Source: Solen grandis (Eukaryota; Mollusca; Bivalvia; Adapedonta; Solenidae). Taken from it: a stretch of DNA of 64,000 nt. A program made the translations under genes and the position numbers. The stretch is from NCBI GenBank assembly GCA_021229015.1, contig CM037778.1, positions 11,752,956 through 11,816,955 on the forward strand, in the 5' to 3' direction. Shown here one piece after another: positions 35,411 through 45,817 of this stretch (the stretch's first letter is position 1; each line of letters starts with the position of its first letter). The notes below the pieces were generated by a model. The model saw only the letters and a list, made by a program, of their open reading frames with translations, was not told the DNA's origin and searched no databases.

Positions 35411-35674
35411 TTAACCCTTTACTTCAAATAGAAATAGTATCATTTTGATGCAACAGACCCTGATCAGGCATCTACTATAGGAGCTGTCTGATCAGGGTCT
35501 CCTCTGTTTGCTTAAACAATATTGCAGCTCAGATTCTACACAGTCTGCAGAGGAAAGAAAAATCACTATTTAAAGTTCAGTTAATCAATATTAACTACAT
35601 TTGTAATTTTATCAAATATATTATTATATGAAGCCATGAATTTATATATGAATATGCATGAAGTAAAAGGTTAA
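35411..35674 (+). mobile_element. TTAA MITE, second family
   Basis: Starts TTAACCCTTTACTTCAAATAG and ends CATGAAGTAAAAGGTTAA. The interior has CTGATCAGG/GATCAGGGTCT and 'gctcagattctacacagtc'. Related fragments lie at about 37200-37392, 48416-48638 and 52085-52307. Confidence 0.85.
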
Positions 35675-35892
35675 CCCTTACCCTGCTGGAACCGTAAGTG
35701 CTAACCTTTGCCACCAGTATATAGCCCGGCCAGCCTGCACATCCGTGTGACATCCATGCAGGCTGGCCTGGCTCTTTACTGTTGGCTGACCAACTACAAT
35801 TTTCATCATGTTATCCCTAAAATTGATAATGGAAAATTCCAAAAAAGATGCCGGCTAAGTCCATTTGAGAAATTCAGCAGGTTAAGGGTTAA
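35671..35892 (+). mobile_element. TTAA MITE, third family, abutting the previous one
   Basis: Starts TTAACCCTTACCCTGCTGGA and ends CAGCAGGTTAAGGGTTAA. The interior has the hairpin CCGGCCAGCCTGCA...TGCAGGCTGGCC. It shares its left TTAA with the right TTAA of 35411-35674. Confidence 0.85.
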
Positions 35893-35998
35893 AAACAAAT
35901 GCACACAAAACCATGAGGTTCCCTTACACTTGCTGCATTCCAGGGTTATAAATAAGAACTAGTATGGGGATTTCCATTCTTATTTGAATCTGTTCTAG

Positions 35999-36106
35999 AT
36001 GACGTGGGATGAAAATCTGAAGTACTTAAGGAGGAGGCAGCTGAACAATAGGTCGGCAAGAAAATGTAGAATGAAGAGGAAGTATCAAGAGGAAGAGTTA
36101 GAGAGA
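35999..36106 (+). CDS. Fos/ATF3-like bZIP transcription factor, 108-nt basic-region exon
   Basis: Exactly 36 codons between TTCTAG and GTAAGT, phase 0 at both ends. It encodes the DNA-binding basic region: LRRRQLNNRSARKCRMKRK, with the invariant Asn-x7-Arg (residues 261 and 269 of the joined protein) and the Ala, Lys-Cys-Arg positions shared with Fos, Jun and ATF3. The first zipper leucine (279) lies ten residues after that Arg. The exon closes two residues after that leucine. From memory, vertebrate FOS has a 108-nt exon cut at the same two positions in the same phase; I could not check this. The expected role is sequence-specific DNA binding as a dimer in the nucleus. Confidence 0.92.
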
Positions 36107-36152
36107 GTAAGTCACACTTCTTAACTTACACTGCTACCAACACCCTATGTTG

Positions 36153-36393
36153 TTAACCCTTTCCCTCATAGAGGATACCATGAAAAGACCTATGCGAACA
36201 ACATAAAACCAGATCAGCCTGCGAGTAACTCGCAGGCTGATCAGGTTTTATGTTGTTCGCTGCTCCTCAGTGGTCTGGAAATGAGGATTTTGTAATTAAA
36301 TTTGGTAAGGTTTAACTGTGGTTTTCTGCAGATCAGGCTTTATGTGGTACCTATTGAGTGCGTCAAAATGCCTCTATATGTGGGAAAGGGTTA
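36153..36393 (+). mobile_element. TTAA-CCC MITE, copy 4
   Basis: Full length, starting 47 bases after the splice donor of the 108-nt exon. The right TTAA is mutated to TTAT. Confidence 0.95.
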
Positions 36394-36396
36394 TGA

Positions 36397-36501
36397 CTCT
36401 TTTAAAATACATGTAAAATATGTTGTATATGTACAGTAAAATCTAGTTCCGACAACCAGTGTGTGTGCGTCAAAATGAGTCTATATCAGGGAAAGGGTTA
36501 A
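36397..36501 (+). repeat. CAGTAAAATCTAGTTCCGAC repeat fragment plus MITE end
   Basis: 36397-36452 is nearly identical to 48790-48850 and contains TACAGTAAAATCTAGTTCCG, which resembles the CAGTAAA-type ends of pogo/Tigger transposons. 36463-36501 is an isolated right end of the TTAA-CCC MITE. Confidence 0.65.
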
Positions 36502-36536
36502 GCAAACCTAGGGAGAGGCTGAGAATTCTCTTATTA

Positions 36537-36688
36537 AAGTAATCCATCCATCATTAAGTTATGGTCCATCTATAGGAATTTTATAGTAAATGCAAGCCTA
36601 CATAGACTTTGAGCAAAAGAGCCTATAACCCCAAGAAAACAGATGCTTGCATCTGCACTGAAGTTTTTGTAATTTAATGATGGATAGA
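36537..36688 (+). mobile_element. 150-bp TIR element TAATCCATCCATCATTAA
   Basis: The ends TAATCCATCCATCATTAA and TTTAATGATGGATAGATTA are inverted. The right end abuts a truncated TTAA-CCC MITE. Confidence 0.6.
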
Positions 36689-36764
36689 TTACTCGCAGGC
36701 TGATCTGGTTTTATGCTGTTCGCATAGGTCTTTTCATGGTGTCCTCTATGAGGGAAAGGGTTAA
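36689..36764 (-). mobile_element. TTAA-CCC MITE, truncated
   Basis: Only one half, from the hairpin stem (ACTCGCAGGCTGATCTGG) to the terminal GGGTTAA. Confidence 0.85.
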
Positions 36765-36820
36765 TTAAATGGACTAACCATTTCTTCATTTTGGACTGTA
36801 CCATTAGTTAATGGGGTTAC

Positions 36821-36910
36821 TTGCTGAAAATTTATTGACTGAATAGTGAAAAGTGCAGACCATGATCAGACTACATCATTGTGCAGGCTGATCTTGGTCT
36901 GCACTGGTTA
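36821..36910 (-). repeat. Inverted partner of 6792-6856
   Basis: The reverse complement begins AACCAGTGCAGACCAAG and ends CAGTCAATAAATTTTCAGCA. Confidence 0.6.
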
Positions 36911-37199
36911 CAAAGGCAATCACAAATGCCCCACAGTGTTGTAAAGGTTAAAGACTACTCCTTTTTGTTTTATCCAGGGAGCATGTCATGATTTTCAAGG
37001 TGCTTAATATGCAGTGTATTTTATTATCCATGTACTATTTGTCAACCATACTGTATGGTATCTTCAGCTGAAATCAATCTATCAGATGTTAAACTGATTC
37101 AGACTGAGACTGACCACTTGAGTCACAATGTTGATTCTCTGATATCATTGTAAACCTAGTGGATGGAATCTTAAATGAAATTTAACAGCACTTTTGGGT

Positions 37200-37392
37200 T
37201 GAAGTCCTTTCCTGCATTTAAGCTATAACCTTATGTATCATAAAGACTCATTTTGAGGCATTGGCAAACAGAGTAGACCCATGTTAGACACCTCCTTCCA
37301 GGAGTTATCAGATCAGGGTCTCCTCTGTTTGCTCAGACACTATTACAGTAGCATAGATTATTCACAGTCTGCAGGGCAAAGAAAACACCTAT
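37200..37392 (-). mobile_element. TTAA MITE second family, degenerate copy
   Basis: Shares 'aaagactcattttga', 'cagatcagggtctcctctgtttgct' and 'cacagtctgcag' with 35411-35674. The ends are decayed. Confidence 0.55.
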
Positions 37393-37402
37393 TTCATATA
37401 GT

Positions 37403-39857
37403 TATACCCCCGCAAACGAAGTTTGAGAGGGGGTATATTGGAGTTGGTTTGTTGGTCTGTCCGTCCATCCCAAAAACTTGTGACACGAACTACTTCTATA
37501 TTTCTTAACCGATTCAGTTCAAATTTTGTGTGTGCATTGATAATCAGGTGGAGAGGTGCGTGACATAAATTTCACTTGAGTTATCTCAACGATTTCAGAG
37601 TTATTGCCCCTGATTCAGCTCCAAATATCTTGTGACGCGAACTACTTCTACATTTCTTAACCGATTTGGTTCAAAATTTGTGTGTGCATTGATAATTAAA
37701 AGGAGAGGTGCGTGACATAAATTGCACTTGAGTTATTTCAAGAACTACAAAGTTATTGCCCCTGATTCGACTCTAAATATCTTGTGATGCGAACTACTTC
37801 TACATTTCTTAACCAATTCGGTTCAAATTTTGTGTGTGCATTGATAATCCCCAGGAGAAGTGCATGTCATAACTTTCACTTGAGTTGTCTCAAGGATGGC
37901 AGAGTTATTGCCCTGGTCCCATTTTTGAATTCTGTTTTCCTTGTCCGGAACATAACTAAAAAATTATATAAAGTATTGACTTTAAACTTAATGTAAACAG
38001 ATGGCGACTAGGAAAAGTGCAGTGTCCAAGAATTGTAACTCTACCTGGTCCCATTTTTAGCTCACCTGAGCACAAAGTGCTCAAGGTGAGCTTTTGTGAT
38101 CGCCCTTCGTCCGGCGTCCGGCGTCGTGCGTCGTCAACAATTTGCTTTAAACGACATCTCCTCTGAAACTGCTGGACAGAGTTTAAATGAAACTTGGCAG
38201 GAATGTTCCTTGGGTAAGGCTCTACAAAAGTTGCTAAAATAAAGTTGATCCATGAAGAACTCTGGTTGCCATGGCAACAAAAAGAAAAATAATTTGAAAA
38301 CTTTAAAAATCATCTCCTTCAAAACTACTGGCCAGATTTCAAAAAGATTTGGTACAGATGTTCCTTGGGTCAACCTCTACCAAAGTTGCTAAAATTATTC
38401 CAATCCGTAAAAAAACATGGCCGCCGGGGCGGGGCTTTTTCCTTATATGTATATAGAGAAACCTTTAAACAACATCTCCTCTGAAACCACTGGACAGAAT
38501 TTGATTAAACTTGGCAGGGATGATCCTTGGGTCAACCTTCACAAAAGTTGCTAAAATAAACTTGATCCATGTAGAACTCTGGTTGCCATGGCAACAAAAA
38601 AAAGAAAACTTTAAAAATCATCTTCTTCAAAACTACTGGCCAGATTTTAGAATAAATTGGTACAGATGTTCCTTGGGCCAACCTCTACCAAAGTTGCTAA
38701 AATTATTCCGATCCGTAAAAAAACATGGCCGCCAGGGGCGGGGCTTATTTGCCTTATATGTATATAGGGAAAACTTTAAACAACATCTCCTCTGAAACCA
38801 CTGGACAGAATTTAATTAAACTTGGCAGGGATGATCCTTGGGTCAACCTTCACAAAAGTTGCTAAAATAAACTTGATCCATGTAGAACTCTGGTTGCCAT
38901 GGCAACAAAAAAAAAAAAAATGAAAACTTTAAAAATCATCTTCTTCAAAACTACTGGCCAGATTTTAGAATAAATTGGTACAGATGTTCCTTGGGTCAAC
39001 CTCTACCAAAGTTGCTAAAAAAAATTCCGATCTGTAAAAAACATGGCCGCCAGGGGCGGGGCTTATTTGCCTTATATGTATATAGGTAAAACTTTAATCA
39101 ACATTTCCTCTGAAACCACTGGACAGAATTTGATTAAATTTGGCAGGAATGATCCTTGGGTCAACCTTCACAAAAGTTGCTAAAATAAACTTGATCCATA
39201 TAGAACTCTGGTTGGCATGGCAACAAAAAGAACAAAAATATGAAAACTCTAAAAATCATCTTCTTCAAAACTACTGGCCAGATTTTAAAATAAATTGGTA
39301 CAGATGTTCCTTGGGTCAACCTATTTATCTCAGGTGAGCGATTTAGGGCCATCATGGGCCTCTTGTTTATTATCTCCCTTTGTTATATGTTGTTTTTTTT
39401 TGTTGTTGTTTTTTTTTGTCATCCTAAACATAACTTGAATATATACATGGTATTTACTTGAACTTAAAATATAAACAGATGGTGACTAGGAGAAGTGCAG
39501 TGTCCAAGAATTGTAACTCTACCTGGTCCCATTTTTAATATCTCCCTTTGTTATATGTTTTTTGTTGTTGTTTTTTGTCATCCCAAACATAACTTGAATA
39601 TTATACATGGGATTTACTTGAACTTAAAATGTAAACAAATGGTGACTAGGAGAAGTGCAGTGTCCAAGAACTGTAACTCTACACATTTTTAAACTATTGT
39701 ACCAAACAGCCATAACTGACTCTCTATCCACTTTAAATAAAGACTTTACTTACTTATTACTTACTATCATAACCATTATACTATGTATACAAGTTCTAAT
39801 CTATGCTCCACCTGGAGTCTGGCTTCTCCTGTATCAAAACATTTTGTGGGGGTATTA
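37403..39857 (+). mobile_element. ATACCCCC hairpin element with nested copy G
   Basis: Starts with the hairpin ATACCCCCGCAAAC...GTTTGAGAGGGGGTAT, then GTCTGTCCGTCC. Three ~170-bp units follow ('gtgacgcgaactacttctacatttcttaaccgatt', 'gagttattgcccctgatt') and later units with 'aagtgcagtgtccaagaattgtaactc'. It ends near TGTGGGGGTATTA. The same family in reverse ends at 58740 and 62703. A Helentron-like element (38058-39367) is inserted into it. Confidence 0.75.
38058..39367 (+). mobile_element. Helentron/pearl-like element, copy G, four tandem units
   Basis: Left hairpin AGCTCACCTGAGC...GCTCAAGGTGAGCT, a CCGGCGTCCGGCGTCGT microsatellite-like stretch, then units of about 310-320 bp starting 'aacaacatctcctctgaaacc' and ending 'ggggcttatttgccttatatgtatata'. 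The end is CTCAGGTGAGCGATTTAGGGCCATCATGGGCCTCTTGTTT. The host sequence 'cccatttttaatatctccc' exists uninterrupted at about 39529, so the insertion point is known and has no target duplication. Almost identical in structure to 41360-42687. Confidence 0.92.
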
Positions 39858-40206
39858 ATCACCTTCAGTGATAGTTCTAGTTTATATTGGTTAAAGTTCT
39901 TGTAAAATGATATTCATTAAGTCATAAATTTGTACATGAATATTCATGAGGAAAAAGGGATAAAGTATTTTAGTCCATGTTTAAAGGCTAGATCTGAGTG
40001 AAAGCTATGGTAGATTGAACAGTTGAAGTTGAAGTACTCATCACCAAATTATTAATTAAAAATAGCAATCAGTAGAAAGTGATTGATCAAGAAGTTACTT
40101 GTTTTTGACTGGCTGTGGTGAAACTAGAGACATACTACTGCTGCACTTCTCACACACCTCTTGACAGATACAATATAGAAAACTGATGTTTTATATCTCT
40201 TTCTAG

Positions 40207-41217
40207 GAAGTTGTGGAGTTGAAGCAACATCAAGAGAGACTGCGGAAACTACTGAAGGTAATGGCTGACAGAAAGAAAAAGTATGAAGATGTCCTCTCTC
40301 TACATGGACTTTCCCCGTACAAGTCATCTTGTCGACTTGCTCCCCAGCCAGGGAGGAAAGTTGAGACTCCATCAGAAACAGCTGTCAAATCAAGTGGTAA
40401 TTCACCAGTGAGGGTTGGTATTTCTGCTTCTGGTGTTCAGGTGGTCATTCAACAGAAAACAGCATATAAAGATGCAAGTGATACTGTAGGTAAAAGTGCA
40501 GGAGCAAATATTAAAGTGGAATATGAGGAGAATCCGTTTGGGTGGTCGTCTTGTTCATATGTTCCACAACCAGGGATCAAAAGAGCTAGACCTTTGGAAA
40601 CAACTCTGTCATCTGGTCTACTAACTTCGCAAGACATTTTAAGACATATTTTAAAGTTTGAACCTAATTTCCAGCAGACAATGAAAGGTAAACATGCAAG
40701 TGGTGATGCTGTGGCAAAAAGTGATAGTGACCACACTGAGTGCAAGCGTCCAAAAGACTATTACAAATTGGACAAGTATGATGTTAGTAAGGTCAGTCCT
40801 GTAAAGCAACAGCAAAGGGTCAGTGAATCGGGATGTAAGGCCTTCATGAGAAGTGATTCTTCTTTAAGGGAAGACATTGCAAATGTTGTTGCTAGAAAAA
40901 CCTTCGAATGTGAGTCAATTTATACCGCAGGTACTGATGTTATCAGGAAATATTATATGAGAGATAGAACAAGTGATAAAACAGCACCTGCTAATGAGAA
41001 CATGTTGTTGAGGAATATACTGGTGGCTTGTGATGATGGGGACGGTAAGGATGCCAGCAGTCTGACTGAGTCCTGCTGTGAAGATGACATGGGTGAGAAA
41101 GATGCAGGCTCCGAGGCACCAGAGGCTGAAAGTGCTAGTGATCCCTCTAAACAGGCAGGTGAAATGGAAATAGAGGCTGTAGAGTCAGATAGGACTTTCA
41201 TCTCCCGGATCACATAA
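40207..41217 (+). CDS. Fos/ATF3-like bZIP transcription factor, terminal coding exon (zipper and C-terminal tail)
   Basis: Acceptor CTTTCTAG|GAA, 336 codons, then TAA. The first 33 residues finish the leucine zipper: heptad positions L286, L293, M300 and Y307 follow L279. Then comes L-S-L-H (311-314), the same spacing at which ATF3, JDP2 and Fos carry their L-x-x-H before a Pro/Cys segment. The 300-residue tail is unlike ATF3: two PQPG repeats (327-330, 401-404), an IKVE sumoylation-type site (383-386), basic KRAR (405-408), two LxxIL-like helices (ILRHIL 425-430, LLRNIL 548-553) and an acidic terminus. A bZIP dimer in the nucleus is the expected form; target genes are unknown. I cannot name an ortholog. 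No AATAAA lies in the 140 bases before the next mobile element. Confidence 0.88.
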   Translation, partial: EVVELKQHQERLRKLLKVMADRKKKYEDVLSLHGLSPYKSSCRLAPQPGRKVETPSETAVKSSGNSPVRVGISASGVQVVIQQKTAYKDASDTVGKSAGANIKVEYEENPFGWSSCSYVPQPGIKRARPLETTLSSGLLTSQDILRHILKFEPNFQQTMKGKHASGDAVAKSDSDHTECKRPKDYYKLDKYDVSKVSPVKQQQRVSESGCKAFMRSDSSLREDIANVVARKTFECESIYTAGTDVIRKYYMRDRTSDKTAPANENMLLRNILVACDDGDGKDASSLTESCCEDDMGEKDAGSEAPEAESASDPSKQAGEMEIEAVESDRTFISRIT

Positions 41218-41359
41218 GAAACTACAACAAGATTTGAGCTTTTTTGGAATTATTGGTACAGTGGTTAACTAATGCAGGTAATTGTATAGATTTGAGATAA
41301 TCACTTGAAAATTGTACACTTTGAATTGGAAGATAATGTTTTTAATTTTCATCTGTTTT

Positions 41360-42687
41360 TAGCTCACCTGAGCACTTTGTGCTCAAGTGAGCTATTAGGA
41401 TCGCCCTGCATCCGTCGTCCGTCGTCGTGCGTCGTCCGTCGTGCGTCGTCAACAATTTTCTTTAAACGACATCTCCTCTGAAACCACTGGACAGAATTTG
41501 ATTAAACTTGGCAGGGATGATCCTTGGGTCAACCTTCACAAAAGTTGCTAAAATAAACTTGATCCATGTAGAACTCTGGTTGCCATGGCAACAAAAAGAA
41601 AAAAAAATGAAAACTTTAAAAATCATCTTCTTCAAAACTACTGGCCAGATTTTAAAATAAATTGGTACAGATGTTCCTTGGGTCAACCTCTACCAAAGTT
41701 GCTAAAATTATTCCAATCCGTAAAAAAACATGGCCGCCAGGGGCGGGGCTTATTTGCCTTATATGTATATAGAGAAACCTTTAAACAACATCTCCTCTGA
41801 AACCACTGGACAGAATTTGATTAAACTTGGCAGGGATGATCCTTGGGTCAACCTTCACAAAAGTTGCTAAAATAAACTTGATCCATGTAGAACTCTGGTT
41901 GCCATGGCAACAAAAAAGAAGAAAAAAAATGAAAACTTTAAAAATCATCTTCAAAACTTCTGGCCAGATTTTAAAATAAATTAGTACAGATGTTCCTTGG
42001 GTCAACCTCTACCAAAGTTGCTAAAATTATTCCGATCCTTAAAAAAACATGGCCGCCAGGGGCGGGGCTTATTGCCTTATATGTATATAGAGAAACCTTT
42101 AAACAACATCTCCTCTGACACCACTGGACAGAATTTGATTAAACTTAGCAGGGATGATCCTTGGGTCAACCTTCACAAAAGTTGCTAAAATAAACTTGAT
42201 CCATGTAGAACTCTGGTTGCCATGGCAACAAAATGAAAAAAAAATAATGAAAACTTTAAAAATCATCTTCTTCAAAACTACTGGCCAGATTTTAAAATAA
42301 ATTGGTACAGATGTTCCTTGGGTCAACCTCTACCAAAGTTGCTAAAAATTTTCTGATCCGTAAAAAACATGGCCACCAGGGGCTTATTTGCCTTATATGT
42401 ATATAGGTAAAATTTTAATCAACATTTCCTCTGAAACCACTGGACAGAATTTGATTAAACTTGGCAGGGATGATCCTTGGGTCAACCTTCACAAAAGTTG
42501 CTAAAATAAACTTGATCCATATAGAACTCTGGTTGCCATGGCAACAAAAAGAAAAAAAAATGAAAACTTTAAAAATCATCTTCTTCAAAACTAGTGGCCA
42601 GATTTTAAAATAAATTGGTACAGATGTTCCTTGGGTCAACCTTTTTATCTCAGGTGAGCGATTTAGGGCCATCATGGGCCTCTTGTT
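41360..42687 (+). mobile_element. Helentron/pearl-like element, copy H, four tandem units
   Basis: Same orientation, ends and unit order as 38058-39367, including a last unit with the variant 'gatccatatagaactctgg' in both. The two copies therefore share a common multi-unit ancestor. It lies about 140 bases after the bZIP stop codon, so the 3' UTR probably runs into it; each unit has several AATAAA-like hexamers (aaataaact). Confidence 0.92.
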
Positions 42688-42873
42688 GTAATTGTCTTTT
42701 GAGGATTATTACTCTTACTTTTATTTGACTCATTTGATCATTGATAAGCTGTGATTTTGTTATTGTTTCAAAAATCTATTGTTTTTGTCTAGTTTACTTT
42801 TTATATTAAACAAAAAATACACAAATATTTACATATAATAGGACATTCATTTCCAAAAATCAGTCAACAAAAC

Positions 42874-43115
42874 TTAACCTTTTCCCTCATAGAGACTCCT
42901 TTTGACGCACTCTATAGGTACCACATAAAGCCTGATCTGCAGAAAACCACAGTTAAACCTTACCAAATTTAATTATAAAGTCCTCATTTCCAGACCACTG
43001 AGGAGCAGCGAACAGCATAAAACCTGATCAGCCTGCGAGTTACTCGCAGGCTGATCTGGTTTTATGCTGTTCACATAGGTCTTTTCATGGTGTCCTCTAT
43101 GAGGGAAAGGGTTAA
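42874..43115 (-). mobile_element. TTAA-CCC MITE, copy 5
   Basis: Full-length reverse copy with both TTAA ends. Confidence 0.95.
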
Positions 43116-43580
43116 AGTAAAGAACATGTATATATTCTAAATTTCCATCAGTATGTGTCATCAAAAACTAACGATTAAGCCACTGAAAACATGTGGATAC
43201 TCGATAGAATGTTTCAAGAAAATTGAATCACAGAAATTATTCGCAAAAGTATTTGATAAATCACTTTCTTCAAGTTCTTTATTGAATTAGTTCTCAGTTT
43301 TAATACTGAGGCTAGTCAATGACTACATAATTTATTAGGTTGATCCTCACATATATTTTTAGAAGTAATATTTTCAAGAATTTGTCATAACAACCACTAC
43401 ACTTTGATAACTAAAATTTTAACATCTATGAATCATGCTGGGACCAGGTTAAACTTATTATTACTTGGTTTATATATGTGTGTCATGAAATACAATTTTA
43501 TATATTTCATTAATTTTTAATACAGTACAATTCCCATATTGGGATTTAATCACTGAAATAGATACAAAAAATATAATTTT
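43116..43580. other. AT-rich non-coding stretch
   Basis: Unique AT-rich sequence, nothing recognised. Confidence 0.5.
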
Positions 43581-44543
43581 TAGCTCGACTATTCGGAGAA
43601 TATGAGAGCTATTCTACTCGCCCCGGCGTCAGCATCGGCGTTGGCAGTCATTTCTAAGAAACCAGTAGGTGTATTGCAATCAATCTTCACACAAGTCTTT
43701 CTAGGCACAAAACAAACCTAGAGAACCAAGAGGGACAACTCTTGATTGAATTTTACTCAAATTATGGGCCTTTTTCAACTTAGAAATTTGCGTTAACATT
43801 TTTGGTTAAAGTTTTTCTGCAACTAAGTTAATATCATAACTCTGTAACCACTTGGTGTATTGGATTTAAACTTTACACAAGTCTTCCTAAGCATGAAACC
43901 AACCTGCAGAACCAAGATGGACAACTCTTGCTAGAATTTTACTTAAATTATGGGCCTTTTTCGACTTAGAAATTTGCGTTAACATTTTTGGTTAAAGTTT
44001 TTTGCAACAGAAAGAAAAAAAATATGAAAACTTTAAAGATAATCTCCATCAAAACTACTGGCTAGATTTCAAAATATTTTAGTACAGATATTCCTTGGGT
44101 AACCCTCTACCAAGATTGCTAAACTTTTTCTGATTCGTAAAAAAACATGGCCCCCAGGGGCGGGGCTTATTTCCCTTAAATGTATATAGTGAAAACTTGA
44201 AAAGAATTCTGCCTCAAAACTACTGGCTATATTTTAAAATGTTTTGGCATTGATGTTCAATGGGAAACCCTCAACCTAGATAGATGGTAATATTAATGAC
44301 TATTATCTTGCCAAGGCTCAGTTTTTTGACCACTATCTCCAATTATGGCTCTTGAAATATAAAAAATGTCATATTTAACCTTGTTTACATTCTATCATCC
44401 ACATTTATAAAGCATTCTTGATCACATGTATACATGATGATGTTTTATTATTATGCCTTGTATGGAAGTTATGGTCCATAATGCTTAAGGTTGCCTTTAG
44501 AGCAGTGGTACTCAGGTGAGCGATATATGGCCCTCTTGTTTAG
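43581..44543 (+). mobile_element. Chimeric repeat: AGCTCGACTATTCGG start, Helentron-like end
   Basis: Begins AGCTCGACTATTCGGAGAAT with two ~180-bp units ('acaactcttgattgaattttact-aaattatgggcc'). It switches near 44010 to units of the 38058-39367 type and ends ACTCAGGTGAGCGATATATGGCCCTCTTGTTT. The two parts probably derive from different elements. Confidence 0.7.
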
Positions 44544-44557
44544 TTATCTCCATTTAT

Positions 44558-45071
44558 TAGCTCACCTCAGCAGAATTTGCTCATGGTGAACTATTAGGGT
44601 GGGCCTAGGTCTGGCATCCATCGTCCATGCGTGTGTCTGTCATAAAGAATTTCCTTTTAAACAACATCTCCTACTAAACTGCTGAATGGATTTTGGCCAA
44701 ATTTCAAAGGATTGATCCTTATGATCCTTATGAGGCCCTCTTTCAAATATTTTCAAATTGTTTTGATTGGTTGAAAAAATAGGTCACAGGAGCTAAATAT
44801 AGATTGTAAAACTGCAATCTTTGAAAATCTTCTTCTGTAAAACTGCAGGGCCTACAGCTTGGATATTTGGTTTGTAGCATTGTCTAGTTTTAGATATTTG
44901 GTGTGTAGCATTGTCTAGTGGACCTCTACTAAGTTTGTTAAAATCATGACCATGGGGTAAAAATTGGTCCCTCCCCAAGGGTCCCTTGATTTAACATAAG
45001 CTTATATAGGAAAAACTATGCAGGCAATGAAGGCTATGTTTCTCAGATGAGCGATTTCAGGGCCATCTTCA
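44558..45071 (+). mobile_element. Helentron/pearl-like element, copy J
   Basis: Left hairpin AGCTCACCTCAGCAGAATTTGCTCATGGTGAACT and right end AGATGAGCGATTTCAGGGCCATCTT. It lacks the final CTTGTTT. Confidence 0.8.
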
Positions 45072-45817
45072 GATACCAGTTGCATTCCCTTAAACAGTTA
45101 AACCTGTATTAAATAAAAAGTCACCTCTGAATAACAGCTGATCTTTAATGTACATGTTAACAGCTAATGAGTCTTTCGCTTTATACAGGAAAAAATATCT
45201 CGTAACAGATGTTTGAGGGTTCATTGTAAACTACAAGCATATAGTGTGCATACATTATACCATAAATGTGTATTTGATTGTGTGTATAATTTCTAGGGCT
45301 GTGTATTGCTTGGCCACTGATGATACAATTTAATTTTGAATCGCAATATGGGTGGAGTGATACATGATACAATACGATTGACATTTTGAGTTACTTACAA
45401 GATACAGATATCTATTGTTGCATTATATATACATGTATACTGGTATATATTATAAAGATGATATATATGTTAGTGTCATATATTGGAAGAATGCTGACAG
45501 GTTTGCTGATAACCATAGGCGTGCACACGTTGTCTTTTATCACTTAATGTAATTAGATAATGCTAAAAATATAGTAGATTTTCATTAACTAGTGAGGATT
45601 TGATAAACTTCTGATGGAAAAAGTCATGAAAGATTTAAAGTTTAGTAATGATTTTTGTTAAAAACAAGGTAAAATGTTGATAAAACCTAGATTCATAATG
45701 TTTTTCGGTATGGCCAATACAAACCGCCATGCTAGGGCACACAAATCGTTCCAGCATGAATCCCAGTTTACAGGTATTTCAATATATCTTGACTTACCCG
45801 AATATGATGTGAGGGTT
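45072..45817. other. AT-rich non-coding stretch
   Basis: Unique AT-rich sequence. A short ORF at 45674-45871 overlaps a MITE and has no family support. Confidence 0.5.

Larger units (their letters stand above)
24885..35998 (+). other. Intron of the bZIP gene, 11.1 kb, filled with repeats
   Basis: Bounded by AAG|GTATAC and TTCTAG|ATG and holds nested mobile elements listed separately. 28274-29430, 32718-34107 and 34272-34840 are AT-rich with nothing recognised apart from a G-rich tract and a candidate antisense exon. Confidence 0.75.
36107..40206 (+). other. Intron of the bZIP gene, 4.1 kb, within the basic-region/zipper junction
   Basis: Bounded by AGA|GTAAGT and TTCTAG|GAA. Almost all of it is mobile-element sequence, listed separately. 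The last 340 bases (39868-40206) are unique AT-rich sequence ending in a good pyrimidine tract. Confidence 0.88.

Noticed and set aside
38511..42675. Several similar 60-95-codon frames (MAGMILGSTFTKVAKIN, MTQGTSVPIYFKIWPVV)
   Set aside because: They are translations, on either strand, of the tandem units of two mobile elements; similarity between them is repeat identity, not a gene family.
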